Source of the DNA: Anaerolineales bacterium UBA2317
Lineage (GTDB): Bacteria > Chloroflexota > Anaerolineae > Anaerolineales > Villigracilaceae
NCBI GenBank assembly: GCA_002345215.1
Contig: DDVH01000022.1
Span: 1 to 64,000 of the forward strand
Length of the DNA stretch: 64,000 bases
Reading direction: 5' to 3'
The notes under the pieces were generated by a model. That model was not told the DNA's origin. It ran no database searches and saw only the letters and a program-made list of their open reading frames with translations. Positions 1 to 7,914 of this stretch are shown piece by piece (positions within the stretch are counted from its first letter, which is position 1; each line of letters starts with the position of its first letter). The position numbers and the translations under genes are program-made.

Positions 1-102
1 TGGGTGCCGGGCTTTCGCCCTGCCCATGAAAACCGTTTGAAAGATGAAACAAAAAATGTAATTTATTTTTCAATTACACGCCCGCAAGACAATCTTGAAT
101 AA
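1..102 (+). CDS. C-terminal end of an unidentified protein (partial)
   Basis: Frame 1 is open from the first base to a TAA at 100-102 and encodes 33 residues ending in ITRPQDNLE. The stop abuts a bidirectional terminator shared with the convergent recombinase gene, which is what the 3' end of a real gene would look like. The rest lies upstream of the window and the fragment is too short to assign to a family. Confidence 0.55.
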   Translation, partial: WVPGFRPAHENRLKDETKNVIYFSITRPQDNLE

Positions 103-129
103 AACATCCCGCAAGTTGCGGGATGTTTT
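101..129. terminator. Bidirectional rho-independent terminator
   Basis: Fourteen-base arms (AAAACATCCCGCAA and TTGCGGGATGTTTT) around a single G form a GC-rich hairpin flanked by an A-tract and a T-tract. It can end transcription from both convergent neighbours. Confidence 0.85.
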
Positions 130-130
130 A

Positions 131-1030
131 TTATTTTGCTTCACCGTTTAATTGTTTTAACTTAATCAATAACTCACGCCACTGAATTTTTGATACGCCA
201 AGTTTTTGGCGGATTGCATTGGGTTCAATTCCGTTTTGATAATCATGTAAAGCACAAGTCCAACGGCACATATCAAATGAAAGATGTTTGCTCAAGCCTG
301 CTTCTTCGCCAATGTCTTCTAATAAATATTCCAGACGACGTGGTGACCATGCGAAGACTTGGTCAACAGGTTGGTATTGGGCAAGATATTCTTTGTACGC
401 GCTAACCCAATCTTCTTCTAATTCTATTTTTCGTTCTTTATAACGATTCGCCGGGCTGGCATAGCGGACGAATAATGTGGGTCCGTTTTTTGCATCAAGG
501 TCAATGTGATTGAGATGAATACCTAAACATTCACTTTTCTTGATACCTGTTGTTAGCAAAAGATAAACCAAAGTATAAGGGCGAGCATCAGCTTTTTTAT
601 CTCGACGGTGACGGTCTGCTGAAAGTAAAACAGCATCATATTCATCATTCGTCAACACTTGTGGAAGTGGACTAATCGCCGAGCGTTGCAAAACTTTTTC
701 AGCAGGGTCAACTGAAATTGCGCCATGTTGATGCAACCAACGAAAAAAAGATTTTACAGCCGTAATACGGCGTGACAATGTTTTTGGGCTACAAGGAATC
801 CCACGCTTTTTTTCCATCCACTCAAAAAATTTATTTAATTCTTCAGTAGTGATGCTTCCGATATTTTTATCGGGTGCTACATATTGAGTGAGCAAATTAA
901 CATCTGATAAAAATGCTTTGACGGTATTGGGGGAACGACCTTGGTCAAGCATGAACATTTCCCAACCATTAATAGCACTAGGGAGTAGAGTTTTAGAATT
1001 GATATGGGCTGATGCAGATGTTTTTGCCAT
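131..1030 (-). CDS. Degenerate tyrosine recombinase / integrase-like protein
   Basis: About 299 residues with the XerC/D layout. The N-terminal SAM-like core-binding domain (about residues 18-105) carries a typical GRSPNTVKAF segment, and a C-terminal integrase fold follows (about 125-295). The catalytic set is mostly missing. The first Arg of the usual GLRxSE box is Lys (GIKKSE, K164), the His of HxxR is Asp (DMCR, D253; R256 is kept), the LGH histidine is Val (LGV), and Leu sits where the nucleophilic Tyr is expected. No Tyr occurs in the last ~30 residues. The frame is intact, so this is not obviously a decaying pseudogene. It may be a DNA-binding protein without recombinase chemistry. The ATG at 1030 was chosen because the upstream in-frame TTG at 1066 lies inside a good -35 box. 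Confidence 0.8.
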   Translation of the reverse strand: MAKTSASAHINSKTLLPSAINGWEMFMLDQGRSPNTVKAFLSDVNLLTQYVAPDKNIGSITTEELNKFFEWMEKKRGIPCSPKTLSRRITAVKSFFRWLHQHGAISVDPAEKVLQRSAISPLPQVLTNDEYDAVLLSADRHRRDKKADARPYTLVYLLLTTGIKKSECLGIHLNHIDLDAKNGPTLFVRYASPANRYKERKIELEEDWVSAYKEYLAQYQPVDQVFAWSPRRLEYLLEDIGEEAGLSKHLSFDMCRWTCALHDYQNGIEPNAIRQKLGVSKIQWRELLIKLKQLNGEAK

Positions 1031-1037
1031 TGCGTAT

Positions 1038-1066
1038 AGTTTAGCGAGTTTTGAGGGAGTTGTCAA
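1038..1066 (-). promoter_or_regulatory. Promoter of the recombinase-like gene, leaderless
   Basis: TTGACA (1066-1061), a 17-nt spacer and TAAACT (1043-1038), followed by 7 nt and the ATG. The transcription start would fall at or next to the start codon. No Shine-Dalgarno is visible. Confidence 0.65.
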
Positions 1067-1071
1067 CTAGG

Positions 1072-2574
1072 TTAATGCGTCAACTCTTCGGGTTTGAAAC
1101 ACGGTTGATATTCTGAACCCAAAATCACACGATACTGCACAGAACTATTTGGGTCTGGGAGTGAAATCACATTGGCAGAATAAATGCCAAGCACATTGAT
1201 GATGCTTTGGCGTTGAGATGAATCTTGATTAACTGTGTAATCTACAAGCACTGAGTTTGCATAATTTTGATTATCAGCAGGAGATGTTGAGGTTTGGTAG
1301 CCTGCGTAATTAAGTCTCGAAGCGGCAAGGGATTCAAGTGTATCAAAATACGAACCATTTTGTATATCAACTGTAATTGTTTCGCGGACTGTTGCATACG
1401 TGGATAAAGTCGTCGCTTCAGTTAACATCTGTCGTAACTGCTCTTCCTGCGGAAGCAAAACACTTGCGCCACCGGGTGTCGTCCAACCTTGTACATACGG
1501 TGGGCGGATGTAATAACTACGAATATTTGCATTGGTGAAGTTGACTGCATATGGTGACCATGTGAGCAAATCACCTAAGCCAACATCTGTAATGACAGTG
1601 CTAGAAAGGTCGTTATATAGTTGTGGAATTTTGCTAAACGTATCGGTTTGCAATGCTTTTTGAAAAAGTGTACGTAACACTTCTTGTTGACGACGACCTC
1701 TATCAAAATCACTAGAGCGCATGCGCGAGCGTGCATACCATAATGCTAAATCACCATCCATATATACTTGCCCAGGTCCAACCGTATAAAGCCACCAATT
1801 GTTTTCATTATTGGGGTCATACGATGGATGAATTAATCGCCAGTCTGTATAAGGGCAAGAGACAGGCACTTCAATGCCACCAAGTGTATCTACAATTCTA
1901 CGAAAGCCATCAAACTCAACCATAGCCACATGGTCAATGCGAATGCCGAGGTTTTGTAAAATTGTATCTTTTAGTAAACCATTTCCGCCACCCGGGTAAC
2001 CACCAGATTCTCCGCTTTGATACGCAGTGTTGATTCTTTGCATCCCAACGGTTGGAATATAAATCCATAAATCACGCGGAATAGAAATTAAAGAAACTTG
2101 CCCTGCTTTGTACCAAACAATCGCAATTAACATCGTGTCTGTGCGATGTGATGTGCCTGTTGGTCTTCTATCTGAACCGATTAATAAAAAGTTGATGGTT
2201 TCATTATTTGTCAGCGGAGGCAGGGATGCAAGGTCAAGCGTTGGTTGCTGTGGAGGTGGCGCCGCATTCGTCGGGAAAAGTTGTTCCGGCGAAGTTGTGG
2301 CAGTAGATGTCACTTGAGGCGTAGGAGTGACCGAAGGTGTTTGCGATGGAACAATTAAGAAAGAGGCGGGGTTTGAATCAAAAGAAAAAAGTGAAGGTTG
2401 AGTCGGTGTCGCAAGCGAGGGTTGAAATGGAGTTGGTGTAGGGCTTGAGTTTGGCGCAGAGGTGATTAAGATAAACGGTGCAAACGATTGTTGACGAGTT
2501 GCAGGTGTGTTTGCACCACAGGCAGACAATAAAAATGAAATGATGATAACGACAGATAAATATTTTAATTTCAT
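1072..2574 (-). CDS. LCP (LytR-CpsA-Psr) family lipoprotein with LytR_C domain
   Basis: About 500 residues. It begins MKLKYLSVV with a lipobox (LLSAC), so it is probably a lipid-anchored exported protein, followed by a Ser/Thr/Pro/Gln-rich linker of roughly 100 residues. The LCP domain shows NFLLIGSDRR, HRTDTMLIA, ISIPRDLWI and RINTAY, which are the conserved Arg/Asp positions that bind pyrophosphate and polyprenyl phosphate. A LytR_C-like domain follows (VDIQNGS...). The family transfers glycopolymers from lipid carriers to the wall. The gene is last in an operon after the kinase and LysM genes. The start is the ATG 22 nt after the LysM stop, because the TTG at 2610 would overlap the LysM gene and precede the signal peptide. 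The substrate cannot be told from sequence. Confidence 0.9.
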   Translation of the reverse strand: MKLKYLSVVIIISFLLSACGANTPATRQQSFAPFILITSAPNSSPTPTPFQPSLATPTQPSLFSFDSNPASFLIVPSQTPSVTPTPQVTSTATTSPEQLFPTNAAPPPQQPTLDLASLPPLTNNETINFLLIGSDRRPTGTSHRTDTMLIAIVWYKAGQVSLISIPRDLWIYIPTVGMQRINTAYQSGESGGYPGGGNGLLKDTILQNLGIRIDHVAMVEFDGFRRIVDTLGGIEVPVSCPYTDWRLIHPSYDPNNENNWWLYTVGPGQVYMDGDLALWYARSRMRSSDFDRGRRQQEVLRTLFQKALQTDTFSKIPQLYNDLSSTVITDVGLGDLLTWSPYAVNFTNANIRSYYIRPPYVQGWTTPGGASVLLPQEEQLRQMLTEATTLSTYATVRETITVDIQNGSYFDTLESLAASRLNYAGYQTSTSPADNQNYANSVLVDYTVNQDSSQRQSIINVLGIYSANVISLPDPNSSVQYRVILGSEYQPCFKPEELTH

Positions 2575-2596
2575 TTGTAGATTAAACGCAATGACG

Positions 2597-3397
2597 CTAT
2601 GGCGTTCCAAAAGGTGTTAGGCTTGGGGTTGGTGTAGACATAAATGTTGGTGTTGAAACAGCAGTCGGTGTGTTTGGAATAGACGTATTTGTTGGGAAAA
2701 TAGTTGCAGTAAATGGTAAGGCTGTTTCAGTTAATGGGTCTGTGGGGTAGGGTGAAGCAGTAACACCGGGCAATGAGGTTGGAAACGGCGTGCGTGTAGC
2801 CACATTTGGCACCCATAATAATTCGCCAGCCACAATAAATTCAGTATTTTTGCAGTTTACTTTTTTCAACAACGCCACTGTTGTGTAATGATTTGTAGCA
2901 ATTGCATACATGGTATCACCACGTACGACTGTGTAGCTTTTTACCCAACCAACAGCACCCGGCGAACAGACTGCTACTGTACTTGTCGGTGCAGGTGGCA
3001 CAAAAAATAATGTGCCAGGGATTAAGTTATCACTCACTAAACAATTGCTACTTCGTAAAATATTTTTATCTATTCGATAGCGTTGTGCCAAACTATCAAG
3101 TGTATCGTTTGCTTGAATTGTGTATGCAATCCAACCTGCTGGTTGCGGGCAAGCAACGGATGCAGGTAAAGTATTCGTTACTGTAAAAGTAACGGTTGCT
3201 ACACTAGGGTCTTGTGTTGAAGTGGGGGGTAATGTTGCAGTTGCTGTAACTGGAATGGGCGAGGGTGGCAAAGCAAACGTTGCAGAAGGTGTTGCTTCGG
3301 GAATAAATTCAACCAACGAAATAGATAATGCCCCAAATACGAACCCGATGGAAGCAAGCGCTACTATCAGCGCAGTTCCCAACTCACGCACGCGCAT
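2597..3397 (-). CDS. Membrane-anchored LysM-domain protein
   Basis: 266 residues. An N-terminal hydrophobic segment (about 8-30, ALIVALASIGFVFGALSI) serves as signal or anchor, followed by a Thr/Pro-rich stretch. Two LysM modules follow (about 90-135, YTIQANDTLDSLAQRY; about 152-198, YTVVRGDTMYAIATNHY), then a long Thr/Pro-rich tail. LysM modules bind N-acetylglucosamine glycans such as peptidoglycan. No catalytic domain is present, so it is a wall-binding or scaffold protein. Its ATG overlaps the stop of the upstream kinase by one base (TAATG), suggesting translational coupling. The downstream LCP gene supports a role in the cell envelope. Confidence 0.85.
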   Translation of the reverse strand: MRVRELGTALIVALASIGFVFGALSISLVEFIPEATPSATFALPPSPIPVTATATLPPTSTQDPSVATVTFTVTNTLPASVACPQPAGWIAYTIQANDTLDSLAQRYRIDKNILRSSNCLVSDNLIPGTLFFVPPAPTSTVAVCSPGAVGWVKSYTVVRGDTMYAIATNHYTTVALLKKVNCKNTEFIVAGELLWVPNVATRTPFPTSLPGVTASPYPTDPLTETALPFTATIFPTNTSIPNTPTAVSTPTFMSTPTPSLTPFGTP

Positions 3398-5748
3398 TAT
3401 TTTTTACCTTTTTTACTTTGCGATTCAACCAACGCTTCGCCAGCCACTGGCAACAACACGCTAAATGTCGCCCCAACACCGGGTTCGCTTTCTACCCAAA
3501 TGCGTCCATGTTGTGCTTCTGTCAAAGTTTTGGCAATGGATAATCCCACACCCGTATCACCTACACCTTGAATCAAAACATTATCGGCTCGGTACAGGCG
3601 TGTGAAAACGCGCGGCAAATCTTCAGATGCGATTCCACCGCCACTATCGGTTACTTGAATCAAAATAAATTCTGCGCCATCTTCGCTTCTCGTCTGGACT
3701 TTCAACCTGATATTGCCTTCAAACGGAGTCGCCGCCCCGGCATTTTGCAACAAATGTATCAAAATTTGTCCCACCGCTTCACGGTCACCATGTGTGGGTG
3801 CGAGATTCTTTGGAACATCCAAGTGGATCGTAATATTTTTCTCACGGAATTGCGCACTGGTATAAGACATAGCATTGTCAATGATTGAATTCAAATCAAC
3901 TGACTCAGGTTTGAGTTCACTTAATTCAGTTGCCAATGTATTGAATCGAATCATATCGTCTGTTAAACTGCGCAGGCGTTCTGTTGAGGCTTTGATTCGT
4001 TCAACAAATTTTCTTTGCAATGCGCCTAAAATACCAACTGATTCGCCTAACAATAAATCTGTATAACCAACAATCGAAGATAATGGTTGACGTAATTCTT
4101 GTGAAATAGAAGCAATCACTTCGGCTTGCTCTGTATTTTTTGTGACAACCTGACCCTTTTCCACTTTTTCCATTTCAAGGATTTGCATATTGGCTTGTGC
4201 AAGTTGGTTTTGTAAATGCGCTAATTCTTGTAAGGTGGCTTTCAAGTCATTTTCTACCTGAACTGAAGAAGTAGGAATATCTTTACCTGCGCGTAACTCT
4301 GCATTTTCGTTTTGCAGTTGCTCAATAATTCTTTGCGATTCATCTTGTGCCGCCATCAGTGAAGCCATGTCTGCTGAACTGCTTTTTGCAACTTCGGCAC
4401 GCGCATTTTCTAACTCTTGCTTCAATTCTGTAATGCGACGTTCCATGTCGGTGGCTTGGGCTTTTGCCATGCTATTTTGCGCTTCAAGCGAATTGATGCG
4501 TTGATTGCGTTGAATAATCGGAACAAGGGAAGCCGCGATATTGGTCAAAAAGGCTTGGTCTTCGGCACTCCATGTTCTATCTGAATAGGGTGAGAGTAAT
4601 AAAATACCGCCTAATGATTCTTTTTCAGGAGTCAAAATTGGAATACACAATAAATGACCGGGATTGCTTAATCCAAGAATGTCGCCCAAGCCACGAATAT
4701 CAGCAGATGTACTGCTGGCGGGTAAGCGTAAAGGTCTACCACGTTGAATTGTGTTGGCAAGCATGGGGATGGAAGTTTTGTTTAATGAACCACCTTCTAA
4801 ACTATCTTCGCGGATTAAGTCGTAACCACCGGCAATGACCATTTGTTTGTTGCTATCAGTGAGATAAATCATAAAGCACAAATCAGCCAGCATGGTTTGT
4901 GCGATGGCGCGTGTAATCGCTTGACTCATTTTGGTGGGGTTAGTCTCTGCGGCGACGGCGAGCAAAGCATGGAATGTTTTCGGGTCGGTGCTATAACGGC
5001 GACGTTCAACGCGACCGGTTGTATCTGCTTTGAGGGTAGTTGGTTTTGAAGGTGTAGCAACAGCCGCCCCCGTAGGTAGGGCGAAGCGTTGGGGTAATGT
5101 CAAAAGAATTGGGAATGCCGCCATGTAGGCTAATCTCACAACGCCAGAATAATTTCCATCAATTCTTGTAAACAAATGCACTAGATGACCGAAAAAACCT
5201 AACGCCAATAAGATAATTCCATACCACATGCCATTTGGTTTGCGGAGGAATAAAACACCGATACATACCACACCCAATAAAAGTGAGCCAATTTGCCAGA
5301 AAAAATCGTCGGCAGTTTGGTTGTAACTGAGGCTAGCGACTTGCGGTTGCCATGTTAATAGACTGATGCCGAGAGCAGTGAGTATGAATAAACTTAATAC
5401 AGTTGCAATTGCATCGGCAATGCGATTGGGTTCTGGGTAAGCATATAACCAGGTAATCCAAATGATGCAAAACATAATGAAGGCACGGTCCATGGGCGGG
5501 AGGATAGTTTTCGGGTCAACAATATTTTGCCAACCCAAGCCACTAAACATAAACATGAGAACTTGCCCGCCCAATAAAATGCCTAAGCCAACAAATGCTC
5601 GCCGAGCCTGAGGAAATTCACTTGCCCGCCAATGGTTAAATGCCGACTGAAAAGCACTGGCTACCACAAACACCAGAACGATGAAGTAGATTAAATCTCC
5701 GGGGGGAACGGTAAGTTGTGTGAGAATCAAACTGGTGAAAGCGCTCAT
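3397..5748 (-). CDS. Membrane GAF sensor histidine-kinase-like protein lacking the H-box His
   Basis: 783 residues. Several hydrophobic helices occupy about residues 1-220. A GAF domain follows (about 255-400), then a long coiled coil (about 405-530), a HisKA-like dimerisation region and a HATPase_c domain with N box (LLQNAG), DSGGGI and GVGLSIA. The H-box reads SISQELRQPL: the phospho-accepting His is Gln (Q550, codon CAA at 4101-4099), while the rest of the box and the ATP-binding motifs look intact. It may be a pseudokinase, use another acceptor, or act on a partner kinase. No response regulator lies nearby. It is the first gene of the kinase-LysM-LCP operon, which suggests envelope sensing. 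Confidence 0.85.
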   Translation of the reverse strand: MSAFTSLILTQLTVPPGDLIYFIVLVFVVASAFQSAFNHWRASEFPQARRAFVGLGILLGGQVLMFMFSGLGWQNIVDPKTILPPMDRAFIMFCIIWITWLYAYPEPNRIADAIATVLSLFILTALGISLLTWQPQVASLSYNQTADDFFWQIGSLLLGVVCIGVLFLRKPNGMWYGIILLALGFFGHLVHLFTRIDGNYSGVVRLAYMAAFPILLTLPQRFALPTGAAVATPSKPTTLKADTTGRVERRRYSTDPKTFHALLAVAAETNPTKMSQAITRAIAQTMLADLCFMIYLTDSNKQMVIAGGYDLIREDSLEGGSLNKTSIPMLANTIQRGRPLRLPASSTSADIRGLGDILGLSNPGHLLCIPILTPEKESLGGILLLSPYSDRTWSAEDQAFLTNIAASLVPIIQRNQRINSLEAQNSMAKAQATDMERRITELKQELENARAEVAKSSSADMASLMAAQDESQRIIEQLQNENAELRAGKDIPTSSVQVENDLKATLQELAHLQNQLAQANMQILEMEKVEKGQVVTKNTEQAEVIASISQELRQPLSSIVGYTDLLLGESVGILGALQRKFVERIKASTERLRSLTDDMIRFNTLATELSELKPESVDLNSIIDNAMSYTSAQFREKNITIHLDVPKNLAPTHGDREAVGQILIHLLQNAGAATPFEGNIRLKVQTRSEDGAEFILIQVTDSGGGIASEDLPRVFTRLYRADNVLIQGVGDTGVGLSIAKTLTEAQHGRIWVESEPGVGATFSVLLPVAGEALVESQSKKGKK

Positions 5749-5756
5749 TGCATGTG

Positions 5757-5762
5757 ATTATA
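5757..5762 (-). promoter_or_regulatory. -10 box of the kinase-LysM-LCP operon, leaderless
   Basis: TATAAT on the minus strand, 8 nt before the ATG at 5748. No Shine-Dalgarno and no convincing -35 are visible. It lies in a 47-nt divergent intergenic space shared with the TPR gene. Confidence 0.5.
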
Positions 5763-5782
5763 CTGCCACTTCAATTATCGCG

Positions 5783-5788
5783 TAGAAT
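5783..5788 (+). promoter_or_regulatory. -10 box of the TPR gene, leaderless
   Basis: TAGAAT, then 7 nt, then the ATG at 5796, with no Shine-Dalgarno. Promoter function is inferred from the spacing only. Confidence 0.45.
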
Positions 5789-5795
5789 TGTTATT

Positions 5796-7190
5796 ATGTC
5801 TCAACGCAAAAAAACATCAGGCATCATTGCGACTTTATTATTCTTAGCCTTTATAACCCCAATCTTCATTAGTGGATTTATTAACCTAAAAAATGCAGAA
5901 AATGCAAATCAAGTGGGTGAATATAAAACCGCCTCTGAATTTTATGCACAAGCCGCGAAAATATTTTTCTGGCGAAATGATTTGTGGGAAAAAGCAGGTA
6001 TCGCTTCGGCACAAGCGCAGGATTATTCCAATGCCATTTTTTATTTTAAAAAAGTAAATCAACTTTCAGAACAAGGTTGGGCTTGGTTTGGCACGTCCTA
6101 TTTTCAAACAAATGATGTCGAAAAAGCAATTTCAACTTTTGAAAACGGCTTGAAAGAAAATCAATCGGCAACTTTATATCGCTTGTTGGCTTCGGCGTAT
6201 CGCAGTCAAAAAAGATGGGAGGCGGAAAAAAATGCACTTGAAAACCAAATTCAATTAGATTCACAAGATGCTTATGCACAGTATCGGCTTGGAATTTTAT
6301 TGATGATATTTTCTCCTGCTGAAGCTTATGATAAATTGAATCGCGCCTCGACTCTTAACGTGGAAACTGATTCAGCAGTGGATACATTAATCACTGCCCT
6401 AAACATTGCTGATACGCAAAGTAACGAATCAGATAAATATGTGACCATTGGCAGAGCATTGGGTCTCGTGCAAGAATGGGAATTGGCATTTGTGGCATTT
6501 CAAAAGTCAATTGAATTAAATGAAGAGAATGCTGAGGCGTGGGCATGGCTGGGCGAAGCGAAACAGCAACAAGGTCAAGATGGAAGCGTGGAATTAAATC
6601 AAGCGTTGAGGTTGAATCATACATCCGCCACTGTGCGTGGATTGCGGGCTTTATATTGGAATCGTCAAGAGAAATATGCTCAAATGTTGGCAGAGTATTC
6701 ATTAGCCAATGAATTTGAGCCGACGAATCCAGCATGGTTAGCAGGCATTGGTGAAGCCCATGCCAAACTTGGTGATTTGATTTCTGCATTGCAAGCCTAT
6801 CAACAAGCCGTAGAACTTGCACCTGATGAGGCAACCTATTGGCGTGTGTTGGCTATGTTTTGTGCCGAGAATAATTTTTATATTGAAGAAATTGGCTTGC
6901 CTGCGGCAGAGCAAGCGGTAAGTTTATCCTCAAATGACCCTACAAATTTGGATGCGCTTGGTTATACTTATTTTTTGTCAGGTCGTTATAGCAATGCGGA
7001 GCTAACTTTTTTGCGGGCGATTGAACTTTCACCTCAATATTTCCCTGCTCATTTGCATTTAGCTATGAATTATTTAGCACAAGGCAATCGTGCTGAGGCT
7101 TATAATACTTTGGTCTTTGTTCGGGATGCAGATATTTCGGGCGTATATCGTGAATTGGCGCAAAACTTGTTGAATCAGTATTTTCCATAA
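5796..7190 (+). CDS. Membrane-anchored tetratricopeptide-repeat protein
   Basis: About 464 residues. A single N-terminal transmembrane segment (IIATLLFLAFITPIFISGF, about residues 8-28) is followed by TPR units through to the C-terminus, with recognisable AWAWLGEAKQQQG, AWLAGIGEAHAKLGD and NLDALGYTYFLSGRY helices. No enzyme domain is present, so it is probably a scaffold. The ATG at 5796 is preferred over an upstream in-frame ATG at 5748 because that one would place 16 polar residues before the anchor and overlap the divergent kinase start. A 25-nt gap separates it from the lipoprotein gene that follows, although that gene has its own -10-like box. Confidence 0.8.
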   Translation: MSQRKKTSGIIATLLFLAFITPIFISGFINLKNAENANQVGEYKTASEFYAQAAKIFFWRNDLWEKAGIASAQAQDYSNAIFYFKKVNQLSEQGWAWFGTSYFQTNDVEKAISTFENGLKENQSATLYRLLASAYRSQKRWEAEKNALENQIQLDSQDAYAQYRLGILLMIFSPAEAYDKLNRASTLNVETDSAVDTLITALNIADTQSNESDKYVTIGRALGLVQEWELAFVAFQKSIELNEENAEAWAWLGEAKQQQGQDGSVELNQALRLNHTSATVRGLRALYWNRQEKYAQMLAEYSLANEFEPTNPAWLAGIGEAHAKLGDLISALQAYQQAVELAPDEATYWRVLAMFCAENNFYIEEIGLPAAEQAVSLSSNDPTNLDALGYTYFLSGRYSNAELTFLRAIELSPQYFPAHLHLAMNYLAQGNRAEAYNTLVFVRDADISGVYRELAQNLLNQYFP

Positions 7191-7202
7191 CTTCCTCCAT
7201 GA

Positions 7203-7208
7203 TAAAAT
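7203..7208 (+). promoter_or_regulatory. -10 box of the lipoprotein gene, leaderless
   Basis: TAAAAT, 7 nt (TTCACCT), then the ATG at 7216. No Shine-Dalgarno is present. Confidence 0.45.
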
Positions 7209-7215
7209 TTCACCT

Positions 7216-7857
7216 ATGAATCGTTTTTACATTTCCTCTTTGATATTTATCTTTTTGCTCAGTGCTTGTTCTGCATTACCTACTCAACAGCCTCAATCTT
7301 TACCTTCTGGCTCTGTTTTATTTCAAGATGATTTTGCATCTGCAACCACCGGTTGGGACAGAATGCTTGTCTCTGAAGGTGTCATGGATTATGACGGTGG
7401 CGGCTATAGAATTATGGTCAATGCCTTGCAGACTAATTTTTGGTCAACGCCTTCTAAAAATTTTACGGATGTTCGCATGGAAGTGGATACAGGCAAATTA
7501 GCAGGTCCAGATGAGAACCGAATTGGCTTGCTTTGTAGATTTAATGGCAAAGACTATTATTTCTTTATCATCACTTCTGATGGCTTCTATGGCGTCGGAC
7601 TTTTCAAAGATGGTCAAGCCGTTTTGCTTGGACAAAGCGAAATGCTATCATCTTCCAACATTAACAAAGGACTGGCAATTAATCATTTGCGTGGTGATTG
7701 CATTGGCAATACATTAACTTTCTACATAAACGGTTTTCAAATTGCACAAGCACAAGATTCAAATTTAACTTCTGGTGATGTCGGTGTCATTGCTGGAACA
7801 TTTGCTACACCCGGTGTAGATATTATTTTTGATAATTTTGTGGTGTTAGCACCATAA
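7216..7857 (+). CDS. Lipoprotein with concanavalin-like (LamG/DUF1080-type) fold
   Basis: 213 residues. A lipoprotein signal ends in FLLSAC (Cys at about 18). The mature part starts with a FQDDFASATTGWDR segment and alternates beta-strand patterns with conserved aromatic and Gly positions (RIGLLCRFNGKDYYFF, LRGDCIGNTLTFYINGFQ, DIIFDNFVVL). That resembles the jelly-roll of the 3-keto-disaccharide hydrolase/LamG group. Such domains often bind or cleave glycans outside the cell, but no catalytic residue can be assigned here, so a binding role is the safer reading. Confidence 0.7.
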   Translation: MNRFYISSLIFIFLLSACSALPTQQPQSLPSGSVLFQDDFASATTGWDRMLVSEGVMDYDGGGYRIMVNALQTNFWSTPSKNFTDVRMEVDTGKLAGPDENRIGLLCRFNGKDYYFFIITSDGFYGVGLFKDGQAVLLGQSEMLSSSNINKGLAINHLRGDCIGNTLTFYINGFQIAQAQDSNLTSGDVGVIAGTFATPGVDIIFDNFVVLAP

Positions 7858-7860
7858 ATC

Positions 7861-7909
7861 GACGATGGACCGTAGACGATAGACCGTCAATCGTCCACGG
7901 TCAACGGTC
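7861..7909 (+). repeat. 7-nt-periodic array (GACSRTN units) that reverses strand
   Basis: Seven consecutive heptamers fill the gap before mtaB. Units 1-4 are GACGATG, GACCGTA, GACGATA and GACCGTC. Units 5-7 (AATCGTC, CACGGTC, AACGGTC) are the reverse complements of the same words, so the array is also an imperfect palindrome. Confidence 0.85.
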
Positions 7910-7914
7910 TAATA

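Noticed and set aside
1061..1066. TTG start of the recombinase-like gene at 1066
   Set aside because: The TTG is the beginning of a good -35 box (TTGACA) and the ATG at 1030 sits at the proper distance from the -10 box.
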